DNA of 64,000 nt from Paenibacillus sp. FSL H8-0079 (GTDB taxonomy: Bacteria; Bacillota; Bacilli; Paenibacillales; Paenibacillaceae): positions 2,480,001 to 2,544,000 of the forward strand of contig NZ_CP150300.1 of assembly GCF_037991315.1 (NCBI RefSeq), read 5' to 3'. How positions within the stretch are numbered: the first letter of the stretch is position 1; every line of letters begins with the position of its first letter. Shown here in pieces: positions 1 to 8,127 of this stretch. The notes beneath the pieces are model-generated. The model was given only the letters and a program-made list of their open reading frames with translations, was not told the origin of the DNA and ran no database searches. A program made the position numbers and the translations under genes.

Positions 1-409
1 ATTTTCTGAGGCAACCATCTCACTTCGTCCTGAGCATCTAGGGAAACTGGATGTACAAATTACTTTGCAGAACGGGCAATTGGTTGCAAGGTTCATGACA
101 GAGCATACGATGGCCAAAGACATGCTTGAACAACAAATGATGCAGCTCCGTTCTTCACTTCAAGCTCAGGGGATTCAAGTAGAACGACTTGAGGTTACGC
201 AGAACAGTTCAATCGGATCACAGATGTATCAGGATGGAGGACGTCAGCCGGGAAGTAACTCTCAGCAACAGCGTCGTTCGCGTGAGCGTGAGGAACAATC
301 GGATGATGCTATAGCTACAGCAGGCATTCAAGAAGAATTGCGTAATTGGCGTAGCGAGCAAGTCGAAGGAAATGAATTGCAAAGAGATACGTTTAGTGCA
401 AAGGCTTAA
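1..409 (+). CDS. fliK: Flagellar hook-length control protein FliK, C-terminal part (5' truncated)
   Basis: The reading frame is open from base 2 and the gene begins before the window. The first visible residues include the LRPEHLGKLDVQI stretch, which matches the conserved core of the FliK C-terminal domain (usual form L-x-P-x-x-L-G-x-V-x-V). FliK acts as the molecular ruler that stops hook growth and switches FlhB substrate specificity in the flagellar export apparatus. The core is followed by a hydrophilic Gln/Arg/Ser-rich tail of about 60 residues, typical of this family. The next gene, flgD, starts 19 bases downstream, which is the usual fliK-flgD order. Only about 135 residues are visible, so the N-terminal export and ruler part cannot be judged. 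Confidence 0.85.
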   Translation, partial: FSEATISLRPEHLGKLDVQITLQNGQLVARFMTEHTMAKDMLEQQMMQLRSSLQAQGIQVERLEVTQNSSIGSQMYQDGGRQPGSNSQQQRRSREREEQSDDAIATAGIQEELRNWRSEQVEGNELQRDTFSAKA

Positions 410-428
410 ATAGAAATGAGGTGAGCAA

Positions 429-986
429 ATGGCTAATGAAATTGTTTCAACCAATAATACCTGGCCGAACTATTCGGCAGCTAATAAAGCAACCACAAGT
501 GCTGCAACAAAAGAATTGGGGAAAGATCAGTTTCTAAAAATCCTGATTACCCAGCTGCAGAACCAAGATCCGATGCAGCCGATGGAGGATAAGGAATTTA
601 TCGCTCAAATGGCACAGTTCAGCTCAGTGGAACAACTGGTCAATATTTCGACTCAACTCAAAACGTTGAATCAGTCACTTGGTGCGGTATCCGGCATGAT
701 TGGCATGGAGGTAAGTTGGCTTTCTTCTAATAAAGCGGACAACGGAACTCTTCGACAGGGTATTGTGGATTCCATCATTGTAAGAGATAGCGTTCAATAC
801 GCGAAAGTGGGCAATGACGAGATTAAGCTGGATGAGATTATTCAGGTGAATTATCCAAAACAGGCAGAAGAGAATCAAACTCCGGTAGATAACGTTCAGA
901 ATGTAACCACTGAATCGAACGAGAGCCAGGAAGCTGAATCAGCTGCTGAAACGGGTGATCCAGAAGATAGCGGTAAAACGATATGA
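429..986 (+). CDS. flgD: Flagellar hook capping protein FlgD
   Basis: This 185-residue protein carries the FlgD N-terminal signature at about residues 30-60 (LGKDQFLKILITQLQNQDP followed by PMEDKEFIAQMAQFSSVEQ). FlgD caps the growing hook and allows FlgE to polymerise. The protein is shorter than enterobacterial FlgD and lacks most of the Ig/tudor-like C-terminal region, ending instead in an acidic Glu/Ser/Gln-rich tail from about residue 145. This short form is common in Bacillus relatives. A GAGGTG ribosome site precedes the ATG. Its stop overlaps the start of the next gene (ATGA), so the two are probably translationally coupled. Confidence 0.93.
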   Translation: MANEIVSTNNTWPNYSAANKATTSAATKELGKDQFLKILITQLQNQDPMQPMEDKEFIAQMAQFSSVEQLVNISTQLKTLNQSLGAVSGMIGMEVSWLSSNKADNGTLRQGIVDSIIVRDSVQYAKVGNDEIKLDEIIQVNYPKQAEENQTPVDNVQNVTTESNESQEAESAAETGDPEDSGKTI

Positions 987-1366
987 GTGATCGCATAACG
1001 GTTGGACAATTATATGCAGGCCCGATTACTCCGAATATGCTTCAAAGACCCAAAACGGGAGAAGGCTCAGCTATACCCGAAAAGCCTTTTGCTAAGGTCC
1101 TGGAAGATAATCTTCTAAAATTGAGTAATCATGCTGCCAAGCGATTGGAACAGCGTGGTATTGAACTCAAAACGGAGCAAATGGAACAGATTGGTTCTGC
1201 TTTGGACAAAGCTGCTGCCAAGGGAGCCAAAGAGTCATTGATTTTGATGCAGGATATGGCTTTTATCGTCAATGTCAAAAATCGTACAGTGGTTACAGCT
1301 ATGGATAGTGAGAGCATGAAGGATAATGTCTTCACTCAGATTGATAGTGCCGTAATCATTTCTTAA
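983..1366 (+). CDS. Flagellar operon protein of the TIGR02530 type
   Basis: The 127-residue product resembles the small conserved flagellar-operon family TIGR02530 found between flgD and flgE in many Firmicutes. Visible hallmarks are the central LSNHAAKRLEQRGIEL segment and the C-terminal IVNVKNRTVVTAMD stretch, which resembles the core of that family. Its biochemical role is not established; position between the hook cap and hook genes suggests a role in hook assembly. It overlaps flgD by four bases. No signal peptide or membrane segment is seen, in keeping with a cytosolic or exported flagellar factor. The family assignment rests on recalled sequence features and gene position, without an alignment. 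Confidence 0.75.
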   Translation: MSDRITVGQLYAGPITPNMLQRPKTGEGSAIPEKPFAKVLEDNLLKLSNHAAKRLEQRGIELKTEQMEQIGSALDKAAAKGAKESLILMQDMAFIVNVKNRTVVTAMDSESMKDNVFTQIDSAVIIS

Positions 1367-1447
1367 CCGGTTGGCCCTTCTCGGGAGCCGGAATGCCGCT
1401 GACCGACTGATGCGGTAACCAAATGAAGACTGGGAGGATTTTTTAAA

Positions 1448-2263
1448 ATGATAAAATCAATGTACTCAGGCGTTTCCGGGATGCGGGGTTTTCAAACAAA
1501 ACTCGACGTAATTGGTAACAATATTGCGAACGTGAACACGGTTGGCTTCAAAGGCAGTCGAGTTATGTTCAAGGATATTATGAGCCAAACTACGGCAGGG
1601 GTAACTGCCCCTGGCGATGCAACTGGTGGTGTCAATGCGAAACAAATTGGTCTTGGTGTAACCGTAGGTTCAATTGATACGCTGCATCTGGCGGGAAGTC
1701 CAATGACAACGAATAATCCAACAGATCTTCGTATTAATGGAGATGGATTCTTTCTTGTACGTTTGAGTGAAGATCAAGAAGTACCCTACCTGACTCGTGC
1801 GGGGGATTTTCATGTGGATGCTGCTCGTAACCTTTTGACATCGGATGGATTGTTTGTTCTGGATAACGGTGGTGGAAATATTACTATTCCAGATGACGTC
1901 GTTTCCTTCACTATTGGCCAGGATGGAACGATTAACCAGACGATGGCAGACGGAACCATCGAAGCGGGTCCACAGATTGGGATAGGTAAAGTTGTCAATC
2001 CGGAGGGCCTTGAGAAAATTGGAGGCAATTTGTACCGTATGACAGCGAACGCGAATCCGGATGGGGCGCTTGAACCATTGACAGCGAACAGTGCTGAGGA
2101 CGGAACAGGAGCAATCATTGCTGGACAGCTCGAAATGTCTAATGTGGATTTGACTGGAGAGTTTACTGAGATGATCGTAGCTCAGCGTGGATTCCAGGCA
2201 AACTCACGGATCATTACAACGTCTGATGAAATACTTCAGGAAGTTGTTAACCTGAAACGTTAA
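1448..2263 (+). CDS. flgE: Flagellar hook protein FlgE (short FlgG-like form)
   Basis: The product has 271 residues. The N-terminus MIKSMYSGVSGMRGFQTKLD followed by VIGNNIANVNTVGFKGSR is the classical rod/hook signature, and the C-terminus (FTEMIVAQRGFQANSRIITT, then LQEVVNLKR) is the matching C-terminal helix. Both helices pair in the axial filament structure. In B. subtilis the gene at this position was first called flgG and is now regarded as the hook protein flgE. The length is close to that short hook protein (about 264 residues). GGGAGG lies 9-14 bases upstream of the ATG. A distal rod FlgG remains an alternative reading, but position next to fliK/flgD and flbD favours the hook. Confidence 0.88.
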   Translation: MIKSMYSGVSGMRGFQTKLDVIGNNIANVNTVGFKGSRVMFKDIMSQTTAGVTAPGDATGGVNAKQIGLGVTVGSIDTLHLAGSPMTTNNPTDLRINGDGFFLVRLSEDQEVPYLTRAGDFHVDAARNLLTSDGLFVLDNGGGNITIPDDVVSFTIGQDGTINQTMADGTIEAGPQIGIGKVVNPEGLEKIGGNLYRMTANANPDGALEPLTANSAEDGTGAIIAGQLEMSNVDLTGEFTEMIVAQRGFQANSRIITTSDEILQEVVNLKR

Positions 2264-2287
2264 TAGCTGATTGGTGATTTTTAAAAT

Positions 2288-2310
2288 GTGGAGGAGCTTG
2301 CTCCTCCCAC
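2288..2310 (+). other. Tight hairpin between flgE and flbD
   Basis: GAGGAGC (2291-2297) pairs with GCTCCTC (2300-2306), extended on both sides by GTG and CAC with one bulged base. No T-run follows, so it is probably not a terminator. Being inside the operon, it may shape mRNA stability or processing between the hook gene and flbD. Confidence 0.4.
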
Positions 2311-2330
2311 TCTGATCGAGGGGGCTTAGC

Positions 2331-2552
2331 ATGATTTCGGTTACGCGGTTAAATGGTTCTCCCATGTGGTTAAATGCGCTGATGGTTGAGATTGTGGAAG
2401 AAACGCCGGACACGTATGTTACTCTGGTAACTGGAAAGAGACTGATTGTGCTTGAGAAGGCCGATGAAGTTATTTCCAAAATTAAAGATTACAACCGTGA
2501 AATCGGGGTTCAGGCAGCCACTATCAAAGTGCAGCAAACGGAGGAATCCTGA
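2331..2552 (+). CDS. flbD: FlbD/SwrD family flagellar protein
   Basis: The 73-residue protein begins MISVTRLNGSPMWLNALMVE and continues with ETPDTYVTLVTGKRLIV, the full-length signature of the FlbD family. In B. subtilis the homologue SwrD (YlzI) lies between flgE and fliL and raises flagellar power for swarming. The same position is seen here. A GAGGGGG ribosome site precedes the ATG by seven bases. The stop codon TGA shares its last base with the ATG of fliL (TGATG), so translation is coupled. No transmembrane segment is visible. Confidence 0.9.
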   Translation: MISVTRLNGSPMWLNALMVEIVEETPDTYVTLVTGKRLIVLEKADEVISKIKDYNREIGVQAATIKVQQTEES

Positions 2553-3013
2553 TGAAAAAGATGATGCCCTGGCTTGCAACAATGTTGCTGGCAATAACAC
2601 TCATTGTGGTGGTTGTGTTTGTATTTATGCAAGGACAGAATGGGACTAAGAATGACACACATACTGCTGCGGCTTCTGAAGCTAAGAAGATGACTGCGGA
2701 TGAGATTGTAGAAGTTTCCTCAGAGCTTGGAGAAATTAAAACCAACTTGGCTGATACAGATCATGTTGTAGTCGTCAGCTTCTCATTCAAGTTGTCAGAC
2801 AAAACAGCGAAAGAAGATTTCGAGAAAATTAAAGAAATTACAGTGAAGCCCATTATCATTCAGACGTTTGCGGATACCAAGTCTGAGGAGCTGGCTACAG
2901 CGAAGGGCCGAGTACAATTTAATGAGAGATTAACTGGACTCATTAATGAAGCTTTACCTGAAGGTAAGTTGAGCAGCACTAGTTTTTCAGCTTTTGTGAT
3001 GGCGCCAATGTAA
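2552..3013 (+). CDS. fliL: Flagellar basal body-associated protein FliL
   Basis: This 153-residue protein has a single N-terminal membrane segment at about residues 5-27 (MLLAITLIVVVVFVFM) and a periplasm-facing domain, the FliL layout. The C-terminal half contains the VQFNERLTGLINEALPEGK region expected of the family. FliL associates with the stator and the MS ring. The start overlaps flbD by one base. It is followed by fliM after 40 bases with a strong AAGGGGGTGA ribosome site for the latter. Assignment is supported by the topology, length and position. Confidence 0.88.
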   Translation: MKKMMPWLATMLLAITLIVVVVFVFMQGQNGTKNDTHTAAASEAKKMTADEIVEVSSELGEIKTNLADTDHVVVVSFSFKLSDKTAKEDFEKIKEITVKPIIIQTFADTKSEELATAKGRVQFNERLTGLINEALPEGKLSSTSFSAFVMAPM

Positions 3014-3053
3014 ATGAACAGAACACGCTGTAGACCTGTAAGGGGGTGAGAAC

Positions 3054-4052
3054 ATGGTGGATGTATTATCACAAAATGAGATTGATGCCCTATTAGCAGC
3101 CCTTTCTTCTGGCGAAATGGACGCAGAAGAATTGAAGAAGGAAGATACTCAGAAGAAAATTAGATCGTACGATTTTAAGCGGGCAGTGCGTTTTTCCAAA
3201 GACCATATTCGAAGCTTGACTCGTATTCACGAAAACTTTGCACGCTTTCTCACCACTTATTTTTCAGCCCAACTGCGGACGTTCGTTCAAATCAATGTCG
3301 TTCAGGTCGAACAGTTGCCTTATGATGAGTTTATCCGTTCTATTCCTAAGATGACGATATTGAACATTTTTGAAGCGGAGCCACTACAGGGACGAATGGT
3401 AATGGAAGTTCATCCGAACGTGGGATATGCGATGTTGGATCGCCTGCTTGGTGGAACCGGAAGTGCTCCGACCAAGATCGCATCGATGACGGAGATTGAG
3501 ACGACCATCATGGAACGAATATTCAGTCGTGCATTTGAAAGTTTGCAAGAAGCATGGAAGACCGTGTTGGATATTACCCCAAGGATGGAAGCGCTCGAGA
3601 CCAATCCGCAATTTATGCAGATTGTATCTCCCAATGAGACCATTGCTCTGATCTCACTCAGTACCAAAATTGGTGACACGACAGGCATGATCAATCTGTG
3701 TATTCCGCATGTCGTTCTTGAACCTATTATGTCACGGTTGTCAACTCATCAGTGGTTTGTTTCAGAGAAGAAAACGAGAGCTCCAGAAGAATATGAAGCT
3801 CTAAGAGAACGTGTGAACAAAGCCAAATTACCCATCGTTGCAGAATTGGGAGAATCCAAAATTTCAATTGCAGAATTTTTGGGTCTGTCTGTTGGGGATG
3901 TCATTACGTTAAACAAACCAGTTGATGAGGGACTTTCCATTAAAGTGGGTGACAAACTGAAATACATGGGCAGTCCGGGAACAATCAAGGACCGTGTGGC
4001 TGTGCAAATAGACGAGATTGTCACCGAAGGAGTTGAAGAATTTGACGAGTAA
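3054..4052 (+). CDS. fliM: Flagellar motor switch protein FliM
   Basis: The 332-residue protein begins with the CheY-P binding segment VLSQNEIDALLAAL (residues 4-17), followed by the FliM middle domain (a CheC-like fold, about residues 45-225) and the C-terminal SpoA domain (about 240-325). FliM forms the C-ring with FliG and FliY and receives phosphorylated CheY. The last 11 bases overlap the chosen start of fliY. The family, length and place in the operon all agree, so confidence is high. Confidence 0.96.
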   Translation: MVDVLSQNEIDALLAALSSGEMDAEELKKEDTQKKIRSYDFKRAVRFSKDHIRSLTRIHENFARFLTTYFSAQLRTFVQINVVQVEQLPYDEFIRSIPKMTILNIFEAEPLQGRMVMEVHPNVGYAMLDRLLGGTGSAPTKIASMTEIETTIMERIFSRAFESLQEAWKTVLDITPRMEALETNPQFMQIVSPNETIALISLSTKIGDTTGMINLCIPHVVLEPIMSRLSTHQWFVSEKKTRAPEEYEALRERVNKAKLPIVAELGESKISIAEFLGLSVGDVITLNKPVDEGLSIKVGDKLKYMGSPGTIKDRVAVQIDEIVTEGVEEFDE

Positions 4053-5316
4053 GGATTATTTATCCCAAGAAGAAATCGATGCTTTGCTCAGGCAATCCGA
4101 ATCAATAAACAACTCGGAACCTGCTGAGAAGACGGTTGATGATTATTTGACCGAGCTGGAGCAGGACGCCTTGGGGGAGATTGGTAACATTACATTTGGT
4201 AGCGCGGCAACAGCTTTGTCCACGCTGTTGGGCCTAAAAGTAGATATTACAACACCTAAGGTTTCCATCATTAGTCGAACGCAGTTTGAAGAAGCTTTTC
4301 CAAAGCCACATGTTGCCGTTCATGTGAATTACGTGGATGGATTCGAAGGCATTAACTCACTCGTCATTAAGAAGAGAGATGCTCAAGTCATCGCTGATTT
4401 GATGTTGGGTGGCGAAGGAAATCCGGCTGATGAAGAACTGAATGAAATCCATATTAGTGCCGTACAGGAAGCGATGAATCAGATGATGGGTTCCTCTGCA
4501 ACCTCAATGTCAACGATCTTCAACCGTTTTGTGAATATTTCTCCTCCTGGGATCGATATTCTCAATTTGGAGAGTGGTGAGGGTGTTAGTAATCTTCCTG
4601 AAGATGAGACCCTGATTCAAGTTTCATTTCGTCTATTAATAGGGGATCTGATCGATTCCAATCTGATGCAGTTGCTTCCAGTACATTTTGCCAAAAACAT
4701 GGTAGAGATGCTGATTGGAGGCGCTCAGGAGTCAACTGCAAGCGAACCAGCAGCACTGACACCTGAACCAGCACCAGCAGCTGTAGCAGCAACGCCACCA
4801 CCGGTTGCGGAGCAACCACCCGTTCAGCACCAGCAGCCTCCACAGGCTCCACAACAGCCTGCTCAGGACTATAACGGATACGGACAGGCTCCAATGGGTA
4901 TGCCGCAAGGGATGCCGCCACAGCAGCCGTATGGCATGCCGCCGCAGCAACCTTATGGTGCACCTCAACATTATGGTGGAATGCCAAATAGGAATGTTAA
5001 CGTACAGCCAGTTCAATTCGCCAATTTGCAAAATGGGGCGTATGGTCAGGTTGACGAAAACAATTTGAATTTATTGATGGACATTCCCCTTAAAGTCACC
5101 GTAGAATTAGGAAGGACCCAGAAGCAAATTAAAGATATTTTGGAACTGTCACAGGGTTCGATTGTCGAACTGGATAAGTTAGCCGGTGAACCTGTCGATA
5201 TTTTGGTGAATAACAAACTGATCGCCAAGGGAGAAGTTGTCGTTATTGACGAAAACTTTGGTGTTCGTGTTATAGATATCGTTAGCCAATGGGACCGAAT
5301 TCAGAAATTACAATAA
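4042..5316 (+). CDS. fliY: Flagellar motor switch phosphatase FliY
   Basis: FliY is the FliN-like C-ring protein of Firmicutes and dephosphorylates CheY-P. I chose TTG at 4042 because AAGGAG (4027-4032) lies nine bases before it; the next in-frame upstream TTG at 4018 has no such site. The product of about 424 residues begins with YLSQEEIDALLRQ, a second copy of the CheY-P binding peptide also found in FliM. A CheC-like domain follows, with the phosphatase motif LGEIGNITFGSAATALS and a second helix VQEAMNQMMGSSATSMS. Residues about 230-330 form a Pro/Gln/Gly/Tyr-rich linker with tandem PQQPYG units. The C-terminal SpoA (FliN-like) domain spans about the last 90 residues. Confidence 0.95.
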   Translation: MTSKDYLSQEEIDALLRQSESINNSEPAEKTVDDYLTELEQDALGEIGNITFGSAATALSTLLGLKVDITTPKVSIISRTQFEEAFPKPHVAVHVNYVDGFEGINSLVIKKRDAQVIADLMLGGEGNPADEELNEIHISAVQEAMNQMMGSSATSMSTIFNRFVNISPPGIDILNLESGEGVSNLPEDETLIQVSFRLLIGDLIDSNLMQLLPVHFAKNMVEMLIGGAQESTASEPAALTPEPAPAAVAATPPPVAEQPPVQHQQPPQAPQQPAQDYNGYGQAPMGMPQGMPPQQPYGMPPQQPYGAPQHYGGMPNRNVNVQPVQFANLQNGAYGQVDENNLNLLMDIPLKVTVELGRTQKQIKDILELSQGSIVELDKLAGEPVDILVNNKLIAKGEVVVIDENFGVRVIDIVSQWDRIQKLQ

Positions 5317-5344
5317 GCACAATTTAGGGAGGACTTGAATCAAG

Positions 5345-5710
5345 ATGGCAAACCGAATTTTAGTCGTAGACGACGCTGCATTTATGAGAATGATGATCCG
5401 GGACATTTTGTCCAAAAATGGATATGAGGTTGTTGGTGAGGCACAAGATGGCTCACAAGCAATTGAGAAATTTAAAGAGCTTCGTCCGGATCTGATCACA
5501 ATGGATATTACGATGCCTGAGATGGACGGCATTGCAGCTTTGAAAGAAATCAAGAAGATTGATGCTAACGCAAAAGTGATTATGTGCTCTGCGATGGGTC
5601 AACAAGCGATGGTAATCGACGCTATTCAAGCAGGTGCCAAAGACTTTATCGTTAAACCTTTCCAATCTGACCGGGTTATCGAAGCTATTAGCAAGACACT
5701 GGGCGTTTAA
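5345..5710 (+). CDS. cheY: Chemotaxis response regulator CheY
   Basis: This is a stand-alone receiver domain of 121 residues. The acidic pair D9-D10, the phosphorylation site D54 (in ITMDITMPEMDG), the conserved Ser in MCSAMG and the KPF motif with its Lys are all present. CheY-P is made by CheA and binds FliM and FliY at the flagellar switch; in Bacillus-type systems it promotes counter-clockwise rotation and smooth swimming. AGGGAGG precedes the ATG by about nine bases. It sits between fliY and fliO as in B. subtilis. Confidence 0.97.
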   Translation: MANRILVVDDAAFMRMMIRDILSKNGYEVVGEAQDGSQAIEKFKELRPDLITMDITMPEMDGIAALKEIKKIDANAKVIMCSAMGQQAMVIDAIQAGAKDFIVKPFQSDRVIEAISKTLGV

Positions 5711-5715
5711 GAGAC

Positions 5716-6258
5716 ATGATGATGGCTCAGGGTGATATTCCAGGAGGAGCTGGCGTAGGAAGCAATTATTATTTACAGCTTGTATGGGTGATTGTTGTCC
5801 TGGCCGTCATCCTGGTCCTTATCGTTTATCTGATCCGTTTTTTAAACAAACGGAATCAGCAAATGTTCCGGCACGGCACAATTCGTACCCTTGGCGGGGT
5901 CGGACTGGGACAAAACAAGTCGTTGCAAATTATGGAAATTGGTGGAAGTGTATATCTGCTTGGTGTAGGTGAAGATATCCAGTTGATAGATAAGGTTTCG
6001 GATTTGGAAGAGGCGCAAAGGATCATTGATTCATTCGAACGAGATGCCGCTGCACAACAAGGGAATCTCTCGCCTCTCATTGCCAAGCTCACAAAACGCT
6101 TCCGTAAAGATGAACCGCCGCGGGAAATGGAACTGGAGGACACAACTTCTTTTCACGAAATGTTTGAATCCAAACTTCGGCAGATGCCTAACCGTAAAGA
6201 GAAGATGGAGAAGTTCCTGGATAAAGACAATACTACAGATCGGTCGAGGGATTCATGA
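5716..6258 (+). CDS. fliO: Flagellar export protein FliO (FliZ of Bacillus)
   Basis: The 180-residue protein has one membrane segment at about residues 20-43 (LQLVWVIVVLAVILVLIVYL), followed by the FliO domain including RTLGGVGLGQNKSLQIMEIG and a charged C-terminal tail. FliO is an accessory membrane factor that stabilises FliP assembly in the type III export gate. Three ATG codons lie in a row (5716, 5719, 5722) and the ribosome site is weak, so the exact start is uncertain by a few codons and translation may depend on coupling to cheY, which ends five bases before. The stop overlaps the fliP start (ATGA). Confidence 0.88.
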   Translation: MMMAQGDIPGGAGVGSNYYLQLVWVIVVLAVILVLIVYLIRFLNKRNQQMFRHGTIRTLGGVGLGQNKSLQIMEIGGSVYLLGVGEDIQLIDKVSDLEEAQRIIDSFERDAAAQQGNLSPLIAKLTKRFRKDEPPREMELEDTTSFHEMFESKLRQMPNRKEKMEKFLDKDNTTDRSRDS

Positions 6259-7010
6259 AGAAAAAGATTTGGTTAGCGTGTTGTTTGATGGGACTTATCA
6301 GTCTGGCATCTGTCACGGTTGCCTTTGCCGAACCGATTCCGAATATTGATATTCAAATCGGAAACGGTGACGGAGGGACACCAAGCACGAGTTCACTGTC
6401 CATTATTCTATTAATTACGGTGCTTAGCATTGCACCAGCAATGCTTGTACTGATGACCAGTTTTACTCGAATTGTGATTGTGCTCGGTTTTGTACGTACA
6501 TCGTTGGGCACACAACAAATGCCACCCAATCAGGTGCTGGTTGGTTTGGCGCTGTTTCTGACACTTTTCATTATGTCGCCTACGTTGTCTTCCATAAATC
6601 AGGTAGCGCTTCAGCCCTATCTCCAGGGAGATCTTACGCAAACCGAGGCACTTGAAAAAGCAGCGGATCCCATCAAGAAATTTATGTTTTCTCACACCAG
6701 AGAAAAAGATCTGTTGCTGTTTATGAAATACAATCAGACTGAACAGCCAAATACCTACCAGGATATTCCGATTACTGTTATGGTGCCGGCATATGTAATC
6801 AGTGAGTTGAAGACAGCGTTCCAGATGGGGTTTATGATTTTCATTCCGTTTCTGGTTATAGATATTGTTGTCGCGAGTACACTCATGGCAATGGGGATGA
6901 TGATGCTTCCGCCAGTCATGATCTCATTACCTTTCAAAATACTGCTCTTTGTCCTTGTGGACGGGTGGTATCTGGTAGTCAAGTCACTGTTGCTGAGTTT
7001 TAATACTTGA
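6255..7010 (+). CDS. fliP: Flagellar type III export gate protein FliP
   Basis: The product has 251 residues. It opens with a cleavable-type signal peptide (MKKKIWLACCLMGLISLAS, then a VAFAEP-like cleavage region near residue 24) and has four further membrane segments. Family marks include PAMLVLMTSFTRIVIVLGF and the C-terminal GMMMLPPVMISLPFKI region. FliP forms the pentameric core of the export pore with FliQ and FliR. The start overlaps fliO by four bases. fliQ follows after a 25-base gap with an AAAGGAGG ribosome site. Confidence 0.97.
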   Translation: MKKKIWLACCLMGLISLASVTVAFAEPIPNIDIQIGNGDGGTPSTSSLSIILLITVLSIAPAMLVLMTSFTRIVIVLGFVRTSLGTQQMPPNQVLVGLALFLTLFIMSPTLSSINQVALQPYLQGDLTQTEALEKAADPIKKFMFSHTREKDLLLFMKYNQTEQPNTYQDIPITVMVPAYVISELKTAFQMGFMIFIPFLVIDIVVASTLMAMGMMMLPPVMISLPFKILLFVLVDGWYLVVKSLLLSFNT

Positions 7011-7035
7011 GCCGTAAGGTTAAAGGAGGACGGTC

Positions 7036-7305
7036 ATGACTTCGGAATTTATTATCGGTCTGGCCGGGAAAGCGGTATACACGTCATTGCTGGCCAGCGC
7101 ACCCATGCTTATACTTGCTCTGGTTGTAGGACTTGCAATCAGTATTTTCCAAGCGACAACTCAGATTCAGGAACAAACATTGGCTTTTGTACCCAAAATT
7201 ATTGCTGTACTTCTGGCAATACTTGTGTTCGGACCTTGGATCTTGAACATATTGCTTGATTTCACGTATAACATTCTCGACAATCTCTACAGATACATAG
7301 GGTAG
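7036..7305 (+). CDS. fliQ: Flagellar type III export protein FliQ
   Basis: This 89-residue protein consists of two membrane segments, at about residues 15-38 and 50-75, separated by the family motif QATTQIQEQTLAFVPKI. It forms part of the helical FliP-FliQ-FliR export gate. Length and motif are typical. A strong AAAGGAGG site precedes the ATG. fliR starts 10 bases after the stop. Confidence 0.96.
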   Translation: MTSEFIIGLAGKAVYTSLLASAPMLILALVVGLAISIFQATTQIQEQTLAFVPKIIAVLLAILVFGPWILNILLDFTYNILDNLYRYIG

Positions 7306-7315
7306 GCTTTAGCAG

Positions 7316-8104
7316 ATGGAGACATTATTGCAAAGTTTCCCTGTCGCTCTGCTTATGTTTTGTCGAATCACATCATTTTTTGTAACTGCGCCGGTCTTTT
7401 CAGCTCGAAATGTCCCGACTTCAGTTAAAATTGGTATCTCTGCATTTGTTACATTGTCTGTCTATCTGATTTATGGAATAGATCAGACCGTACCCACAGA
7501 CATGAGCTACGTTTTATTGATTATCAGAGAGATTCTCATTGGCCTGCTTTTAGGTTTTGTTGCTTATCTGTTAATGACGGCTGTACAGACTGCAGGAACT
7601 TTTATCGATCTTCAGATCGGATTTGGTATGGCTAATGTATTTGATCCAATGACAGGCGCTTCAGCACCGCTTACGGGTAACTTAAAGTATGCATTTGCTA
7701 TGCTTCTGTTTCTGACGATGAATGGCCACCATTATTTACTGGATGCGATAGTTTACAGTTACCGATGGGTTCCGTTATCAAATGTATTTCTTCTACGGTT
7801 GGCAGATGGAAGTATTGCTGAATTTTTGATTCGGACATTAGGTCAATCATTCATGTTGGCTTTTCAGATGTCGGCTCCGATTATAGTGGCGTTGTTTTTG
7901 ACGGATGTAGGTTTGGGGTTTTTGGCAAAAACCGCTCCTCAATTTAATGTGTTTGCAGTCGGATTGCCACTTAAATTACTTGTTGGTCTTGCTATTTTGC
8001 TTTTGCTGGTTCCCAGTTTCTCCTTTATATTTAGTCAATTGTTCGAAGCGATATTCAGATCCATGGAAAAATTGCTTGGAACCATTGGACAAAGGCCGGG
8101 CTGA
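7316..8104 (+). CDS. fliR: Flagellar type III export protein FliR
   Basis: The 262-residue protein is strongly hydrophobic with about six membrane segments and carries the family stretch IDLQIGFGMANVFDPMTGASAP, here split around residues 98-118. FliR completes the export gate complex with FliP and FliQ. Length matches the family. The gene is tightly linked to fliQ upstream and flhB downstream (23 bases), as in other fla/che operons. The ribosome site is weak, so coupling to fliQ translation is likely. Confidence 0.95.
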   Translation: METLLQSFPVALLMFCRITSFFVTAPVFSARNVPTSVKIGISAFVTLSVYLIYGIDQTVPTDMSYVLLIIREILIGLLLGFVAYLLMTAVQTAGTFIDLQIGFGMANVFDPMTGASAPLTGNLKYAFAMLLFLTMNGHHYLLDAIVYSYRWVPLSNVFLLRLADGSIAEFLIRTLGQSFMLAFQMSAPIIVALFLTDVGLGFLAKTAPQFNVFAVGLPLKLLVGLAILLLLVPSFSFIFSQLFEAIFRSMEKLLGTIGQRPG

Positions 8105-8127
8105 GTGAAACGGAGGATAAGACTCGG

